A stretch of DNA of 13,742 nt, from positions 1 to 13,742 of the forward strand of contig CAYVXE010000113.1 in NCBI GenBank assembly GCA_964455375.1, in the 5' to 3' direction. The DNA is from CAYVXE01 sp964455375 (GTDB lineage: Bacteria > Zhuqueibacterota > Zhuqueibacteria > Oceanimicrobiales > Oceanimicrobiaceae). The position numbers and the translations under genes were made by a program. This document shows positions 6,532-13,701 of the stretch, in pieces (position 1 is the first letter of the stretch; each line of letters opens with the position of its first letter). The notes beneath the pieces were generated by a model. That model was not told the DNA's origin, ran no database searches, and saw only the letters and a list, made by a program, of their open reading frames with translations.

Positions 6532-7929
6532 TTAAAAGTCGCCGGCTCTACCCAGAGCAGCTTCAAGCTGTGCCTGTGCAATAATTGCATCGTATTTTAT
6601 TCGAACCAGATTGACCCGGGCACGGGTCAGCGAAACTTGCGCATCGGTTACCTCCAGGAGCGTACCTGCACCCACACGATACCTTTCCTGCGCTAACCTG
6701 AAATCCTCTTCAGCAGATTTCACATTTGTCTCATTTATTTTTGTGATTTCCAGGAAGGCCTTAAGATTCCGGTATGCTTGTTTCACTTCGAGGCTAAGAG
6801 TTCGTTTTTTATTAATCCAATTCTCCTTAGCAATGGAATAATTTGCTGTTTGACGGCTCACTTCTGCCCGGTCGGAAAGACCATTAAAGATAGTGAAATC
6901 AAAATTGGCTCCCAGGCGTATAAAGAAGTTTTTGTTAAATTCTCCATACACACGTCTTAATTTCTCATTACTCCTCTGATAAATGGCATCTACACTAATA
7001 GACGGTAAATAACGCCCCTTCGCCGCTTTTCTCCCGTATTCAGCACTGTCCATATCATATTCAAAACGTTTCAAATCGGGATTGTCTTTTATAGCCATTG
7101 CAATGGCGTCGTTTAATGAAAAATCCGGTAGTTTTGGAGCGGTGTCAATATCCATTATTTCAATGGGCGTTTCGGGGTCTCGTCCCATGGCTACATTCAG
7201 GTTGCCCATGGCAATGTCCACTGTATTTCGTTGATTGATTAAATTGATTTGATCCGTGCCCAGAGTAACCTCCTGTTTATAAACATCCACCAGCGCCACA
7301 GAGCCGATTTCATACATACTCTGTGTCCGCTGCAACTGTTCCTGACTTCTGCTGACCGCCTGCGTATATTCCTGTTCCAGTTTAATCGCTTTTAAGAGTT
7401 CGAGGTAACGTTGTTTTACCGTGGCATAAACCGACTGCCTGGATGAATTCAAGGACTGTGACGCCGCTTTAAATGAAGCCTTGGCCTCTTTAATGGTGTT
7501 GAAACTTTTTCCGAAGTCGAACAACGTTTGGTTATAACTTAAGGATATGGAATGATTATTAAATGAACGGCTCGGTGAAGTACTTTCAACCCTATCAACA
7601 ATCGGCTGTCCCGTATTCGGGTCAATAGCTGTCTGACCGGTCTGCGGATCTACCACCGGAATGGTTTGTAAATTCACGGTTTGCCCAATCGTACTGCGAT
7701 TTGAAGACAAAGACGATGTAATTCGCGGCAAGATGGAGGAATAGGAACCTGTGACATTCGCCCCGGCTCGGTCTACCTGGTAAGCGGCACTTTTTAAATC
7801 CGAATTACTTTTCATGGCAATTCTTATACATTCATCCAATGTTAAAACTTTGCCATTCTGGCTAAAAGACGATGATGACAACGCGCAAAAAACAAGAACA
7901 ATAACGAATAATTTTAAGTGCTTTTTCAT
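6532..7929 (-). CDS. TolC-family outer membrane efflux channel protein
   Basis: The 465-residue protein starts with a Sec signal peptide (MKKHLK, a hydrophobic core to about residue 17, then SSSSFSQ), so it is exported. LTLDECIRIAMKSNSDLKSA (29-48) opens the first of two repeated outer-membrane-efflux-protein domains. The second repeat is marked by LNDAIAMAIKDNPDLKRFEYD, and the C-terminal RYRVGAGTLLEVTDAQVSL segment is typical. Long alpha-helical barrel segments alternate with two short beta regions. TolC homologues form trimers that join adaptor and inner membrane pump to the outside. Residues 94-108 carry a doubled DPxTGQ motif in the first presumed surface loop. The ATG has a good AGGAG ribosome binding site. 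The gene is last in the efflux operon, but a 243-base gap with its own promoter candidate precedes it. The family call is firm; the exported substrate is unknown. Confidence 0.92.
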   Translation of the reverse strand: MKKHLKLFVIVLVFCALSSSSFSQNGKVLTLDECIRIAMKSNSDLKSAAYQVDRAGANVTGSYSSILPRITSSLSSNRSTIGQTVNLQTIPVVDPQTGQTAIDPNTGQPIVDRVESTSPSRSFNNHSISLSYNQTLFDFGKSFNTIKEAKASFKAASQSLNSSRQSVYATVKQRYLELLKAIKLEQEYTQAVSRSQEQLQRTQSMYEIGSVALVDVYKQEVTLGTDQINLINQRNTVDIAMGNLNVAMGRDPETPIEIMDIDTAPKLPDFSLNDAIAMAIKDNPDLKRFEYDMDSAEYGRKAAKGRYLPSISVDAIYQRSNEKLRRVYGEFNKNFFIRLGANFDFTIFNGLSDRAEVSRQTANYSIAKENWINKKRTLSLEVKQAYRNLKAFLEITKINETNVKSAEEDFRLAQERYRVGAGTLLEVTDAQVSLTRARVNLVRIKYDAIIAQAQLEAALGRAGDF

Positions 7930-7990
7930 GACTTACATTCTCCTGACTGTGATACATTAAATAAATTAACCATCATCAAATTATCTCCTA

Positions 7991-8019
7991 TTTATAGAAC
8001 AATTTGAGGGAAATTTCAA
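7991..8019 (-). promoter_or_regulatory. Strong sigma70-like promoter for the tolC-like gene
   Basis: On the minus strand TTGAAA (8014-8019) and TATAAA (7991-7996) are separated by exactly 17 bases. Each matches five of six consensus positions, so this is the best promoter match found in the window. Transcription would start near 7984, about 55 bases before the ATG at 7929, which has an AGGAG site. It explains how the channel gene can be expressed apart from the ABC genes upstream. Confidence 0.65.
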
Positions 8020-8030
8020 ATCAGATTAGC

Positions 8031-8044
8031 CGTTTTTAAAAACG
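8031..8044. promoter_or_regulatory. Perfect 14-base palindrome just upstream of the tolC-like promoter
   Basis: CGTTTTTAAAAACG reads the same on both strands. Its centre lies about 53 bases before the predicted start point and 12 bases upstream of the -35 box, a position suited to a dimeric transcription factor. AT-rich palindromes can arise by chance, so operator function is inference. Confidence 0.3.
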
Positions 8045-8055
8045 TAATATCGGAT

Positions 8056-8073
8056 TAAAAGTTTCGACTTTTA
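8056..8073. repeat. Seven-base-pair hairpin with UUCG-type loop in the pre-tolC gap
   Basis: TAAAAGT (8056-8062) and ACTTTTA (8067-8073) flank a four-base loop, TTCG on the plus strand and CGAA on the minus strand. It lies 12 bases from the palindrome at 8031-8044. It has no run of T after it on the minus strand, so it is not a convincing terminator of the permease gene. It may be a second operator or an mRNA structure. The rest of the 7930-8172 gap shows only the CCCAATTGGG palindrome at 8161-8170 just after the permease stop. Confidence 0.35.
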
Positions 8074-8172
8074 CCATTTTTTCCATTAAAATTCTTAATG
8101 AGTAATGGACAGACACATTTTTATGGAGAAAAACGCGAGAGGGGAAACAGAGATGTCGTTCCCAATTGGGTC

Positions 8173-9390
8173 TTACTCGTACCGAAGTGCCTGGATAGGT
8201 TCAAGTTTAGCCGCTTTTGCTGCCGGATAGATGCCAAAGAAAAGACCAACGAGTGAAACAAACCCCAAGCCTAAGAGAACAGACCAAAGCGGCACCGCTA
8301 CCGGTAAAGAGGAAACCGCACCAATCACCATGCCCAAAATGAAACCAAGAATGACACCGATAATTCCTCCAATCTCACAGATAATGATCGCTTCGGTTAA
8401 AAATTGCCACAGAATATGACGTCGTTTCGCACCAATGGCTTTGCGAATACCAATTTCCCGGGTTCGTTCGGTTACGGAAACCAACATGATATTCATCACA
8501 CCTATACCGCCCACCAACAGGGAAATCAAGCAAATACCAATTGCGGCCGCAAATACAATGCGGGTTAAACTGCGCCAGGTCTCCATAAGCGAGTCCTTGG
8601 TAAGAATCTCAAAATCATTGGGTTCACCGGGAGGAATTCCACGTTCAACACGCAGAATGCCTGTCACTTCATCCATCGCTTCCTGAATAAGTTCAGGGTT
8701 TTCCGATTTCATACTTATTTGAATGGAACGCTTTTCACCATACAGTTTCTCAAAAGTTGAAATCGGAATAAATGCCGTATTGTCACGATTTTGCCCGAAA
8801 AAACTTCCCTTTTCCTCAAATACACCGATGACAGTTAATGGATTGCCATCGATAAGGACTGTTTTATTCAATGGGTCTGCAAAGGGAAAAAGTTTCTCCA
8901 CAACGTCCATCCCGAGAATACATACCATCCGTTTATGTTCCACATCAAATGGTGTAACAAATCGTCCATCCTGTACAAAAAATCCATTGTTTGCCTGCCA
9001 AACTTCGTTGCCGCCTAATAAAAAAACATTCGGGTTGGTTTTCTTTCGTTTATATTTTACGGTCGCGGCAAATGTAAAAACTTCCGGCGAAACCAGATCG
9101 ACCAGAGTTGCCCGTTTTTCGATAGCCTTTGCAAGGTCCAGCGTAATATTTTTGCGGTTCCGGTACTTATCGATGTTCATAGCCACAGCGGGGTATTTTT
9201 GAACAAAAAACGTGTTTGCGCCCACAACGGAAAGTTCTTTGGTGACACTGTTGTTCAATCCCTGAATAAATGTTTGCATGGAAATGACTGCCAGCACTCC
9301 GATGACAATACCCAAAGTCGTCAGCACCGAACGTAATTTATTCGCACGTATGGCTTGCAGGGCAATAAAAAATATTTCTTTATAATTCAC
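8173..9390 (-). CDS. MacB/FtsX-type ABC transporter permease (second of tandem pair)
   Basis: This 405-residue protein has the MacB permease layout: a first transmembrane helix at about 22-45 (LTTLGIVIGVLAVI), a large periplasmic domain at about 46-275, and then three helices at about 277-305, 331-360 and 367-391 forming the FtsX domain. NIMLVSVTERTREIGIRKAIGA (300-321) is the signature cytoplasmic segment that couples to the ATPase. The protein ends in ALRYE, as its upstream neighbour does. It carries no nucleotide-binding domain, unlike E. coli MacB, and must use the separate ATPase at 10731-11426. The start is GTG, 14 bases after the first permease, with a weak ribosome binding site. The two permeases are alignable throughout but clearly diverged, which suggests an old duplication and a heterodimeric transporter. 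MacB-type pumps act as mechanotransmitters on periplasmic substrates. The substrate here is unknown. Confidence 0.9.
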   Translation of the reverse strand: MNYKEIFFIALQAIRANKLRSVLTTLGIVIGVLAVISMQTFIQGLNNSVTKELSVVGANTFFVQKYPAVAMNIDKYRNRKNITLDLAKAIEKRATLVDLVSPEVFTFAATVKYKRKKTNPNVFLLGGNEVWQANNGFFVQDGRFVTPFDVEHKRMVCILGMDVVEKLFPFADPLNKTVLIDGNPLTVIGVFEEKGSFFGQNRDNTAFIPISTFEKLYGEKRSIQISMKSENPELIQEAMDEVTGILRVERGIPPGEPNDFEILTKDSLMETWRSLTRIVFAAAIGICLISLLVGGIGVMNIMLVSVTERTREIGIRKAIGAKRRHILWQFLTEAIIICEIGGIIGVILGFILGMVIGAVSSLPVAVPLWSVLLGLGFVSLVGLFFGIYPAAKAAKLEPIQALRYE

Positions 9391-9404
9391 AGGAATCCGC
9401 TCAC

Positions 9405-10631
9405 TTATTCATAGCGCAATGCTTCAATAGGGTCAAGACGTGCAGCTTTACTCGCGGGATAGAGACCGAAAAAAATGCCCACTGTGGACGAAAATCCTAG
9501 CCCGACGATAATCGAAAATATTGAAATATTGGCCGGGATGGGAGACACACTGCCGATAAATTTTCCCACAAAAAAACCTAACGCAATACCGACTAAACCA
9601 CCCACAGCGCTGACAACCACCGACTCAACCAGGAACTGCCAGAGCACATCACGCTTTCTGGCACCAATGGCTTTGCGTATGCCGATTTCACGAGTACGCT
9701 CGGTAACTGCGACCAACATAATATTCATGATGCCAATTCCTCCGACGAGTAGAGAGATAGCACCGATTCCAAAAGCCACGGCATACAACCCGGAGGTCAA
9801 ATTATTGTAAAGATCGGTGATGACGTCCTGTTGATTGATGGCAAAATCATCTATTGCACCCGGAGGAACTTTTCGTACACGGCGCAGAATCCCTCGCAGT
9901 TCATCTTTCGCTTCTTCCATGATAGCCGGGTCCGCGACTTTTATTCGAATCATGAAAGAACGGCGACTGCCGTACAATTTCTGGAATGCCCCGACAGGCA
10001 GGTAGACGTTAGAATCCAGGTTTTCACCTAATATTTCGCCACGCTTTTCCAGAACTCCCACAACGTTAAACGGATGTCCGTCAATAAATATTTTCCCCCC
10101 CAATGGATCTTCTCCCCTAAATAATTTATCTGCGACGCCCCAACCTAACACAGCCACAAACCGGTTACTCTTCACTTCAAACGGCAGCATGAAACGGCCA
10201 AACTCCGGATAGGCATTGGCCACGTCTTTATATTGCTCATTGGTCCCGTTGATTAAAACACCGTTGACGACATTATTTTTATATTTGATCGTTTTTCTGG
10301 TGGAAACAATAGGGGCGGCGGCGGCGATCAGGGTAGCAAAGTTTTCAATCGCTGTAAATTCTTTATTGGTAACATTTTTACGATTCCGGTATTTAAAAAA
10401 ATCCATCCCTGCTGCCCAGGGCATTTTTGTGACGTATAAATTATCTGATCCTAAATTGGAAATTTGCTTTGAGAAGGCTTCATTCAGTCCGCTTATCAAT
10501 GTGATAATCGTGATAACAGTCATCACACCGATCATGATTCCCAAGGTCGTCAAAAATGCTCTGAGCTTGTTCGCCCGCAGTGAAGCCAGGGCGATCAGAA
10601 TCCCTTCCCATAATTGGATTAAAAGACGCAT
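9405..10631 (-). CDS. MacB/FtsX-type ABC transporter permease (first of tandem pair)
   Basis: The 408-residue protein has four predicted helices, at about 24-48, 283-307, 334-360 and 370-392. A periplasmic MacB core domain lies between the first two, and the FtsX domain covers the rest. LTTLGIMIGVMTVI marks the first helix and NIMLVAVTERTREIGIRKAIGA (303-324) the conserved coupling region. LYPASKAARLDPIEALRYE ends it. It shares the layout and the shared-motif positions with the next gene. The periplasmic part differs more than the membrane part, as expected if the substrate- or adaptor-contacting surface has specialised. The ATG has no clear Shine-Dalgarno sequence. The gene follows the ATPase by 99 bases containing a hairpin. 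It probably forms the inner membrane pump with the ATPase, the second permease and the MacA-like adaptor. Confidence 0.9.
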   Translation of the reverse strand: MRLLIQLWEGILIALASLRANKLRAFLTTLGIMIGVMTVITIITLISGLNEAFSKQISNLGSDNLYVTKMPWAAGMDFFKYRNRKNVTNKEFTAIENFATLIAAAAPIVSTRKTIKYKNNVVNGVLINGTNEQYKDVANAYPEFGRFMLPFEVKSNRFVAVLGWGVADKLFRGEDPLGGKIFIDGHPFNVVGVLEKRGEILGENLDSNVYLPVGAFQKLYGSRRSFMIRIKVADPAIMEEAKDELRGILRRVRKVPPGAIDDFAINQQDVITDLYNNLTSGLYAVAFGIGAISLLVGGIGIMNIMLVAVTERTREIGIRKAIGARKRDVLWQFLVESVVVSAVGGLVGIALGFFVGKFIGSVSPIPANISIFSIIVGLGFSSTVGIFFGLYPASKAARLDPIEALRYE

Positions 10632-10668
10632 ACGATTTAGAAAAATAAAATTATATTTAAAAGATGAC

Positions 10669-10706
10669 GCTCTGTTTTCTACACAAAAGGTACAAAAAAT
10701 CAGAGC
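10669..10706. repeat. Intercistronic inverted repeat between ATPase and first permease genes
   Basis: GCTCTG (10669-10674) and CAGAGC (10701-10706) are perfect arms, and T-rich and A-rich flanks inside them can lengthen the stem. The position between two co-transcribed genes suggests an mRNA stability or partial termination element that could set the ratio of ATPase to permease. A TATAAT lies at 10650-10655 on the minus strand, but it has no -35 partner and leaves almost no leader. Confidence 0.35.
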
Positions 10707-10730
10707 ATAGATTTATCGCATCCGGGCGGA

Positions 10731-11426
10731 TCAGTTTTTTCCATTACGCTCAACAGTTTCATCCCGTTCGATGAGACCATCACGAAGCCGAATGATCCGT
10801 TTCGCGTGTTCTGCAATATATTCTTCGTGGGTCACCAAAATGATGGTATGCCCCTTGGAATGTAACTCGCGAAACAATACCATAATTTCTTCGCCTGTTT
10901 TAGTGTCGAGATTACCCGTCGGCTCATCGGCTAAAATAAGAGACGGATTGTTTACCAGGGCACGTGCAATAGCCACGCGTTGCCGCTGTCCTCCGGAAAG
11001 TTCATTCGGTTTGTGGCTAACCCGGTCCGCGAGACCAACCTGTTCAAGAGCTTGCTCAGCGAGCTCGCGTCTCCGTGAACCAGAAACTCCACTGTAGATC
11101 AAAGGCAATTCTACATTGTGTAAAGATGACGCACGTGGCAGCAAATTAAACGTTTGGAAAACAAACCCTATTTTGCGATTACGAATCTCAGCCAATTGAT
11201 CATCATTCATTTGACTTACATCCTCACCACTGATGGTGTAGCTCCCTTCCGTCGGTGTATCCAAACAACCCACAATATTCATTAATGTCGATTTGCCTGA
11301 CCCCGATGGTCCCATAATCGCCACATATTCATTGTCCTTTACCCCCATGCTCACACCGCGCAGAGCAGGCACTTCCACCGAACCCATGGTATAGATCTTT
11401 TTTATATTTCGAATATCTAATAACAT
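10731..11426 (-). CDS. ABC transporter ATPase, MacB/LolD type
   Basis: This 231-residue cytoplasmic ATPase contains every ABC motif: Walker A GPSGSGKST (39-47), Q-loop Gln91 in FVFQTFNLL, signature LSGGQRQRVAIARAL (143-157), Walker B LILADEPTGNLD (163-174) and H-loop His200 in LVTHEEY. The early IYTMGSVEVPALRGVS stretch and the FQTFNLLPRASSLHNVELPLIY region are typical of the MacB/LolD subfamily, which drives FtsX-like permeases. It lies between the adaptor and the two permease genes, so it most likely energises that pair. The ATG has an AGG site six bases upstream and follows a small hairpin. Family membership is very secure. The specific substrate is not visible. Confidence 0.95.
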   Translation of the reverse strand: MLLDIRNIKKIYTMGSVEVPALRGVSMGVKDNEYVAIMGPSGSGKSTLMNIVGCLDTPTEGSYTISGEDVSQMNDDQLAEIRNRKIGFVFQTFNLLPRASSLHNVELPLIYSGVSGSRRRELAEQALEQVGLADRVSHKPNELSGGQRQRVAIARALVNNPSLILADEPTGNLDTKTGEEIMVLFRELHSKGHTIILVTHEEYIAEHAKRIIRLRDGLIERDETVERNGKN

Positions 11427-11440
11427 TTTACCTGCTTTTC

Positions 11441-11458
11441 TCCAATACTCTTATTGGA
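11441..11458. repeat. Small hairpin just upstream of the ABC ATPase ribosome binding site
   Basis: TCCAATA (11441-11447) and TATTGGA (11452-11458) form a seven-base-pair stem with a four-base loop. In the minus-strand mRNA the stem ends next to GGAGAAAAGCAGG, the ribosome binding region of the ATPase. It may affect translation or mark mRNA processing in the 73-base gap. No promoter was convincing there. Confidence 0.35.
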
Positions 11459-11499
11459 CATTTGAGTTTTGACGTTCAAAGATTTTACAGCTTTAGACT

Positions 11500-12798
11500 C
11501 TATGTTTCTTTTTTCGTGAATTTGCGTACTTTGTTATTTATCTTTATGCGACTTTCATTCTTCAGTTGCGTGGAAAGCGCACGGTAACTGCCGATGACGA
11601 TTTCCTGCCCCTCCTCGACGCCGCTGAGAATTTCAACATTCCGTTCGCTGCTTATACCGCTGTCCACCGGCATCATGAGAGCTTTACCGTCTTTCACCAC
11701 AAACACGACCTGTACCATATTTTCTTTCTTGCTTGCTGTGTTTTTGCTTTGACTTGCCTGACGATCACCACGGTCACCGCCCCACATGGCCTCATTCGCA
11801 TCTTTGGACGACCCGCGTTTTTTTCGCCAGGACTGCTGACTTAATTTTCCCACCGTCATCGTACTATCCGCTTTGCGTGTGGTGATTGATTGAATAGGAA
11901 CATAAAGGACATCTTTATGCGTTTCGGTTTTAATATCAACTGTCGCCGACATACCCGGGCGTAATTTTGCCACATCGTCGTAAATGCGAATCTTCACCTT
12001 AAAATTCGTCACTTCTTCCTGTGTACCCAGACCACGGGTCGTCGCCGTGTGGGCAATTTCACTCACAACCCCACCGAATATTCTGTCCGGTAAAGCATCC
12101 ACTTCGATATCTGCACTGTCGCCCAATGCCACCAAAACCACATCATTTTCATCGATATCCGCCACCATTTCCATCCGGGTAAGATCGGCTACCGACATAA
12201 TAACGTCAGCTTGGAACTGCGACCCGAGGGCGATTTCCCCTTCCTCCTTATTCAGCCTGGACACCGTACCGGTAATCGGGGACAACAAACGCGTTTTGGA
12301 AAGGTCGTCCTGAACTTGTTTCAAGGCCGCTTTCGCCTGGTCGACCCGGCTCTCTGCCAGCTCGTAATTGGCTTCCGCTCCTTCCAAATCGGCTTCGGAA
12401 AATAGTTTTTTGGCAAACAATTCCTTTGCCCGCTGCAACTCGCTTCTCGACTTTTTGAGTTCTGCGCGCGCGGATTTCACATCGGATTTTGCCCGATCCA
12501 AGGCAGCCTCATACCGGGTTCGGTCTAACTCAGCCAGCAACTGCCCTGCTTTAACCTTATCCCCTTCTTTGACATGCAATCGGGTGATCTCGCCACTTAC
12601 AAAGGCGGAGATATTGACGACCTTTTCCGGCTGAATTTTCCCGGAGCCCGTAACCGTCTGCGTGATGTCACCACGTTGCACCTTGTCGGTTTGCACTTCA
12701 ATGACATCGCCGCGGGCTTTTTTCAGATTCACCACTACCATGACCGCGACAATGACCACCAAGCCTGCAAACAAAAATATTTTTGTTTTTTTAGACAT
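11500..12798 (-). CDS. MacA-type periplasmic adaptor (membrane fusion protein) of an efflux pump
   Basis: The 432-residue protein has an N-terminal membrane anchor (about 7-24) after MSKKTK, with the bulk in the periplasm. ITQTVTGSGKIQPEKVVNIS (45-64) and SGEITRLHVKEGDKVKAGQLL (68-88) form the first half of the lipoyl-like domain. A coiled hairpin rich in Glu, Lys and Ala fills 93-170. LLSPITGTVSRLNKEEGE (171-188) closes the lipoyl domain, and beta-barrel and membrane-proximal domains follow (LRPGMSATVDI at 279-289). Such adaptors join inner membrane ABC pumps to TolC. An unusual charged, Ser/Gln/Lys-rich stretch at about 316-360 interrupts the membrane-proximal domain. The ATG has a GGAAGG ribosome binding site, and the gene starts 21 bases after the YIP1 gene. 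Its placement directly before the ABC genes makes it the adaptor of this exporter. Confidence 0.92.
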   Translation of the reverse strand: MSKKTKIFLFAGLVVIVAVMVVVNLKKARGDVIEVQTDKVQRGDITQTVTGSGKIQPEKVVNISAFVSGEITRLHVKEGDKVKAGQLLAELDRTRYEAALDRAKSDVKSARAELKKSRSELQRAKELFAKKLFSEADLEGAEANYELAESRVDQAKAALKQVQDDLSKTRLLSPITGTVSRLNKEEGEIALGSQFQADVIMSVADLTRMEMVADIDENDVVLVALGDSADIEVDALPDRIFGGVVSEIAHTATTRGLGTQEEVTNFKVKIRIYDDVAKLRPGMSATVDIKTETHKDVLYVPIQSITTRKADSTMTVGKLSQQSWRKKRGSSKDANEAMWGGDRGDRQASQSKNTASKKENMVQVVFVVKDGKALMMPVDSGISSERNVEILSGVEEGQEIVIGSYRALSTQLKNESRIKINNKVRKFTKKET

Positions 12799-12819
12799 AA
12801 AACCCTTCCTACGTTTATT

Positions 12820-13542
12820 TTACGAGAACATTCCGGCAAAAGAAGACGCAACGACAGCGTAAATCAAATAAACGACGGTCACTGCGATTGCCGTTTTCCG
12901 GGTTTCCATTTTGTAAATAACCGCCAGCCCGATGGAGAACACGGCCAGCCACCAGATGTAAAAAATGTCCACCTTGGTCAGCAGGTTGTACAAAAACGAT
13001 TGCCGGGCTTCCTCGGACATGAATGTCGCCAGAGAGAATGACACCTGCAACGACTCTTTCGCCAACACGATAGGCAACATCACCAAAGAATACAAACTGA
13101 CCACCAGCCACGACCAGGTCGCCACGCTCATTACTTTTTTGAAGGTTGTTTTGCCACCCAGAATCACATTGCCAACAAACAGAAAAACCCCGGCGATGAC
13201 CGCCAGAACCACGACAGGTACGACGACAGCGAAGATGGGAGTTGTGATACCCATGAATTTCTCTATTCTGGCAAGCGCGTCCTCGATCTGAGCGGAATCC
13301 ATGCCTCGCTCCTGCATGGCCTGCTCCTGCTTGGTCAGGGTTTCAGTTTTGATAATGTCTCCCGCAGTGAACACGAACACCAGGCTCACAGCGATGATCA
13401 GCAACAGTGGAACAAGAATGGTTGGCTTTAAATCGATGCTGGCAAACGTCTTCGCCGGCGACGTAAAAATTCCAATGATTTTTTGCATAAAATTCATCTC
13501 TGCCACATCTACAGACGGTGGTTGTACAGAATTTGTTTCCAT
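12820..13542 (-). CDS. YIP1-domain family integral membrane protein
   Basis: The 240-residue protein has a soluble N-terminus with MNFMQKIIGIFTSPAKTF (16-33), the pattern that opens bacterial YIP1-family proteins: a short amphipathic helix and a 'F..P..TF..I' stretch. Five hydrophobic helices follow, at about 40-60, 102-127, 138-160, 190-210 and 217-237. A polar, charged loop at 62-96 (KQEQAMQERGMDSAQIEDAL) lies between the first two. It has no catalytic motif. The function of bacterial YIP1 proteins is unknown; eukaryotic Yip1 proteins act in membrane trafficking. It heads the exporter operon with a near-perfect AGGAGG ribosome binding site, which suggests high translation and a role as an accessory membrane component of the pump. 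The family call rests on topology and the N-terminal pattern, so it is less certain than the neighbours. Confidence 0.75.
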   Translation of the reverse strand: METNSVQPPSVDVAEMNFMQKIIGIFTSPAKTFASIDLKPTILVPLLLIIAVSLVFVFTAGDIIKTETLTKQEQAMQERGMDSAQIEDALARIEKFMGITTPIFAVVVPVVVLAVIAGVFLFVGNVILGGKTTFKKVMSVATWSWLVVSLYSLVMLPIVLAKESLQVSFSLATFMSEEARQSFLYNLLTKVDIFYIWWLAVFSIGLAVIYKMETRKTAIAVTVVYLIYAVVASSFAGMFS

Positions 13543-13588
13543 AATTTCCTCCTCCTAATTTTGAATGAATCACTATTGGAAAGAAAAC

Positions 13589-13613
13589 ACGCTTGATGCG
13601 CTAGCACAAGCGT
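13589..13613 (-). terminator. Terminator-like hairpin in the leader of the efflux operon
   Basis: ACGCTTG (13589-13595) pairs with CAAGCGT (13607-13613). Inside, after one unpaired A, TGC (13597-13599) pairs with GCA (13604-13606) around a GCTA loop. On the minus strand the stem is followed by GTTTTCTTTCC, a broken U tract. It lies 47 bases before the YIP1 start codon. It could end a minus-strand gene lying to the right of the window, or attenuate this operon. If it is a full terminator, little room is left for a promoter behind it. Confidence 0.45.
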
Positions 13614-13634
13614 CTTGCAGCCGCCCCCGCACCT

Positions 13635-13655
13635 TAAAAAACAATTTGTTTTTTA
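13635..13655. repeat. AT-rich hairpin in the efflux operon leader
   Basis: TAAAAAAC (13635-13642) and GTTTTTTA (13648-13655) form an eight-base-pair stem with a five-base loop. The stem is almost all A-T, so it is weak as RNA, though each strand ends in a run of T. It may be a bidirectional terminator remnant or a protein site. The GC-rich stretch next to it (13621-13630) contrasts with the AT-rich surroundings. Confidence 0.3.
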
Positions 13656-13701
13656 GCCTAAAGGACAAAATCTTATTGAATAAACCTTAAACTGTTAATA
13701 T

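Noticed and set aside
8161..8170. CCCAATTGGG palindrome just after the permease stop, considered as a terminator
   Set aside because: It has no loop and no T run follows on the minus strand, so it cannot act as an intrinsic terminator.
8723..9202. Plus-strand open frame of 159 codons inside the second permease
   Set aside because: It is antisense to a well-supported gene, and its translation shows no domain or normal composition.
10650..10655. TATAAT on the minus strand before the first permease
   Set aside because: It has no -35 partner at 16-18 bases and would leave a leader of about 12 bases.
10216..10710. Plus-strand open frame of 164 codons over the first permease start
   Set aside because: It is antisense to conserved permease codons and has no recognisable protein features.
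6532..12798. RND (AcrAB-like) efflux interpretation
   Set aside because: The adaptor and TolC-like channel would fit RND pumps, but no RND permease is present. An ABC ATPase with FtsX permeases sits between them instead.
12574..13041. Plus-strand open frame of 155 codons across the adaptor/YIP1 junction
   Set aside because: It spans two real genes on the other strand. Its His/Asn/Arg-rich translation looks like an antisense shadow.
12815..13111. Minus-strand 98-codon frame inside the YIP1 gene
   Set aside because: It is a different frame of a gene with a strong ribosome binding site and five membrane helices.
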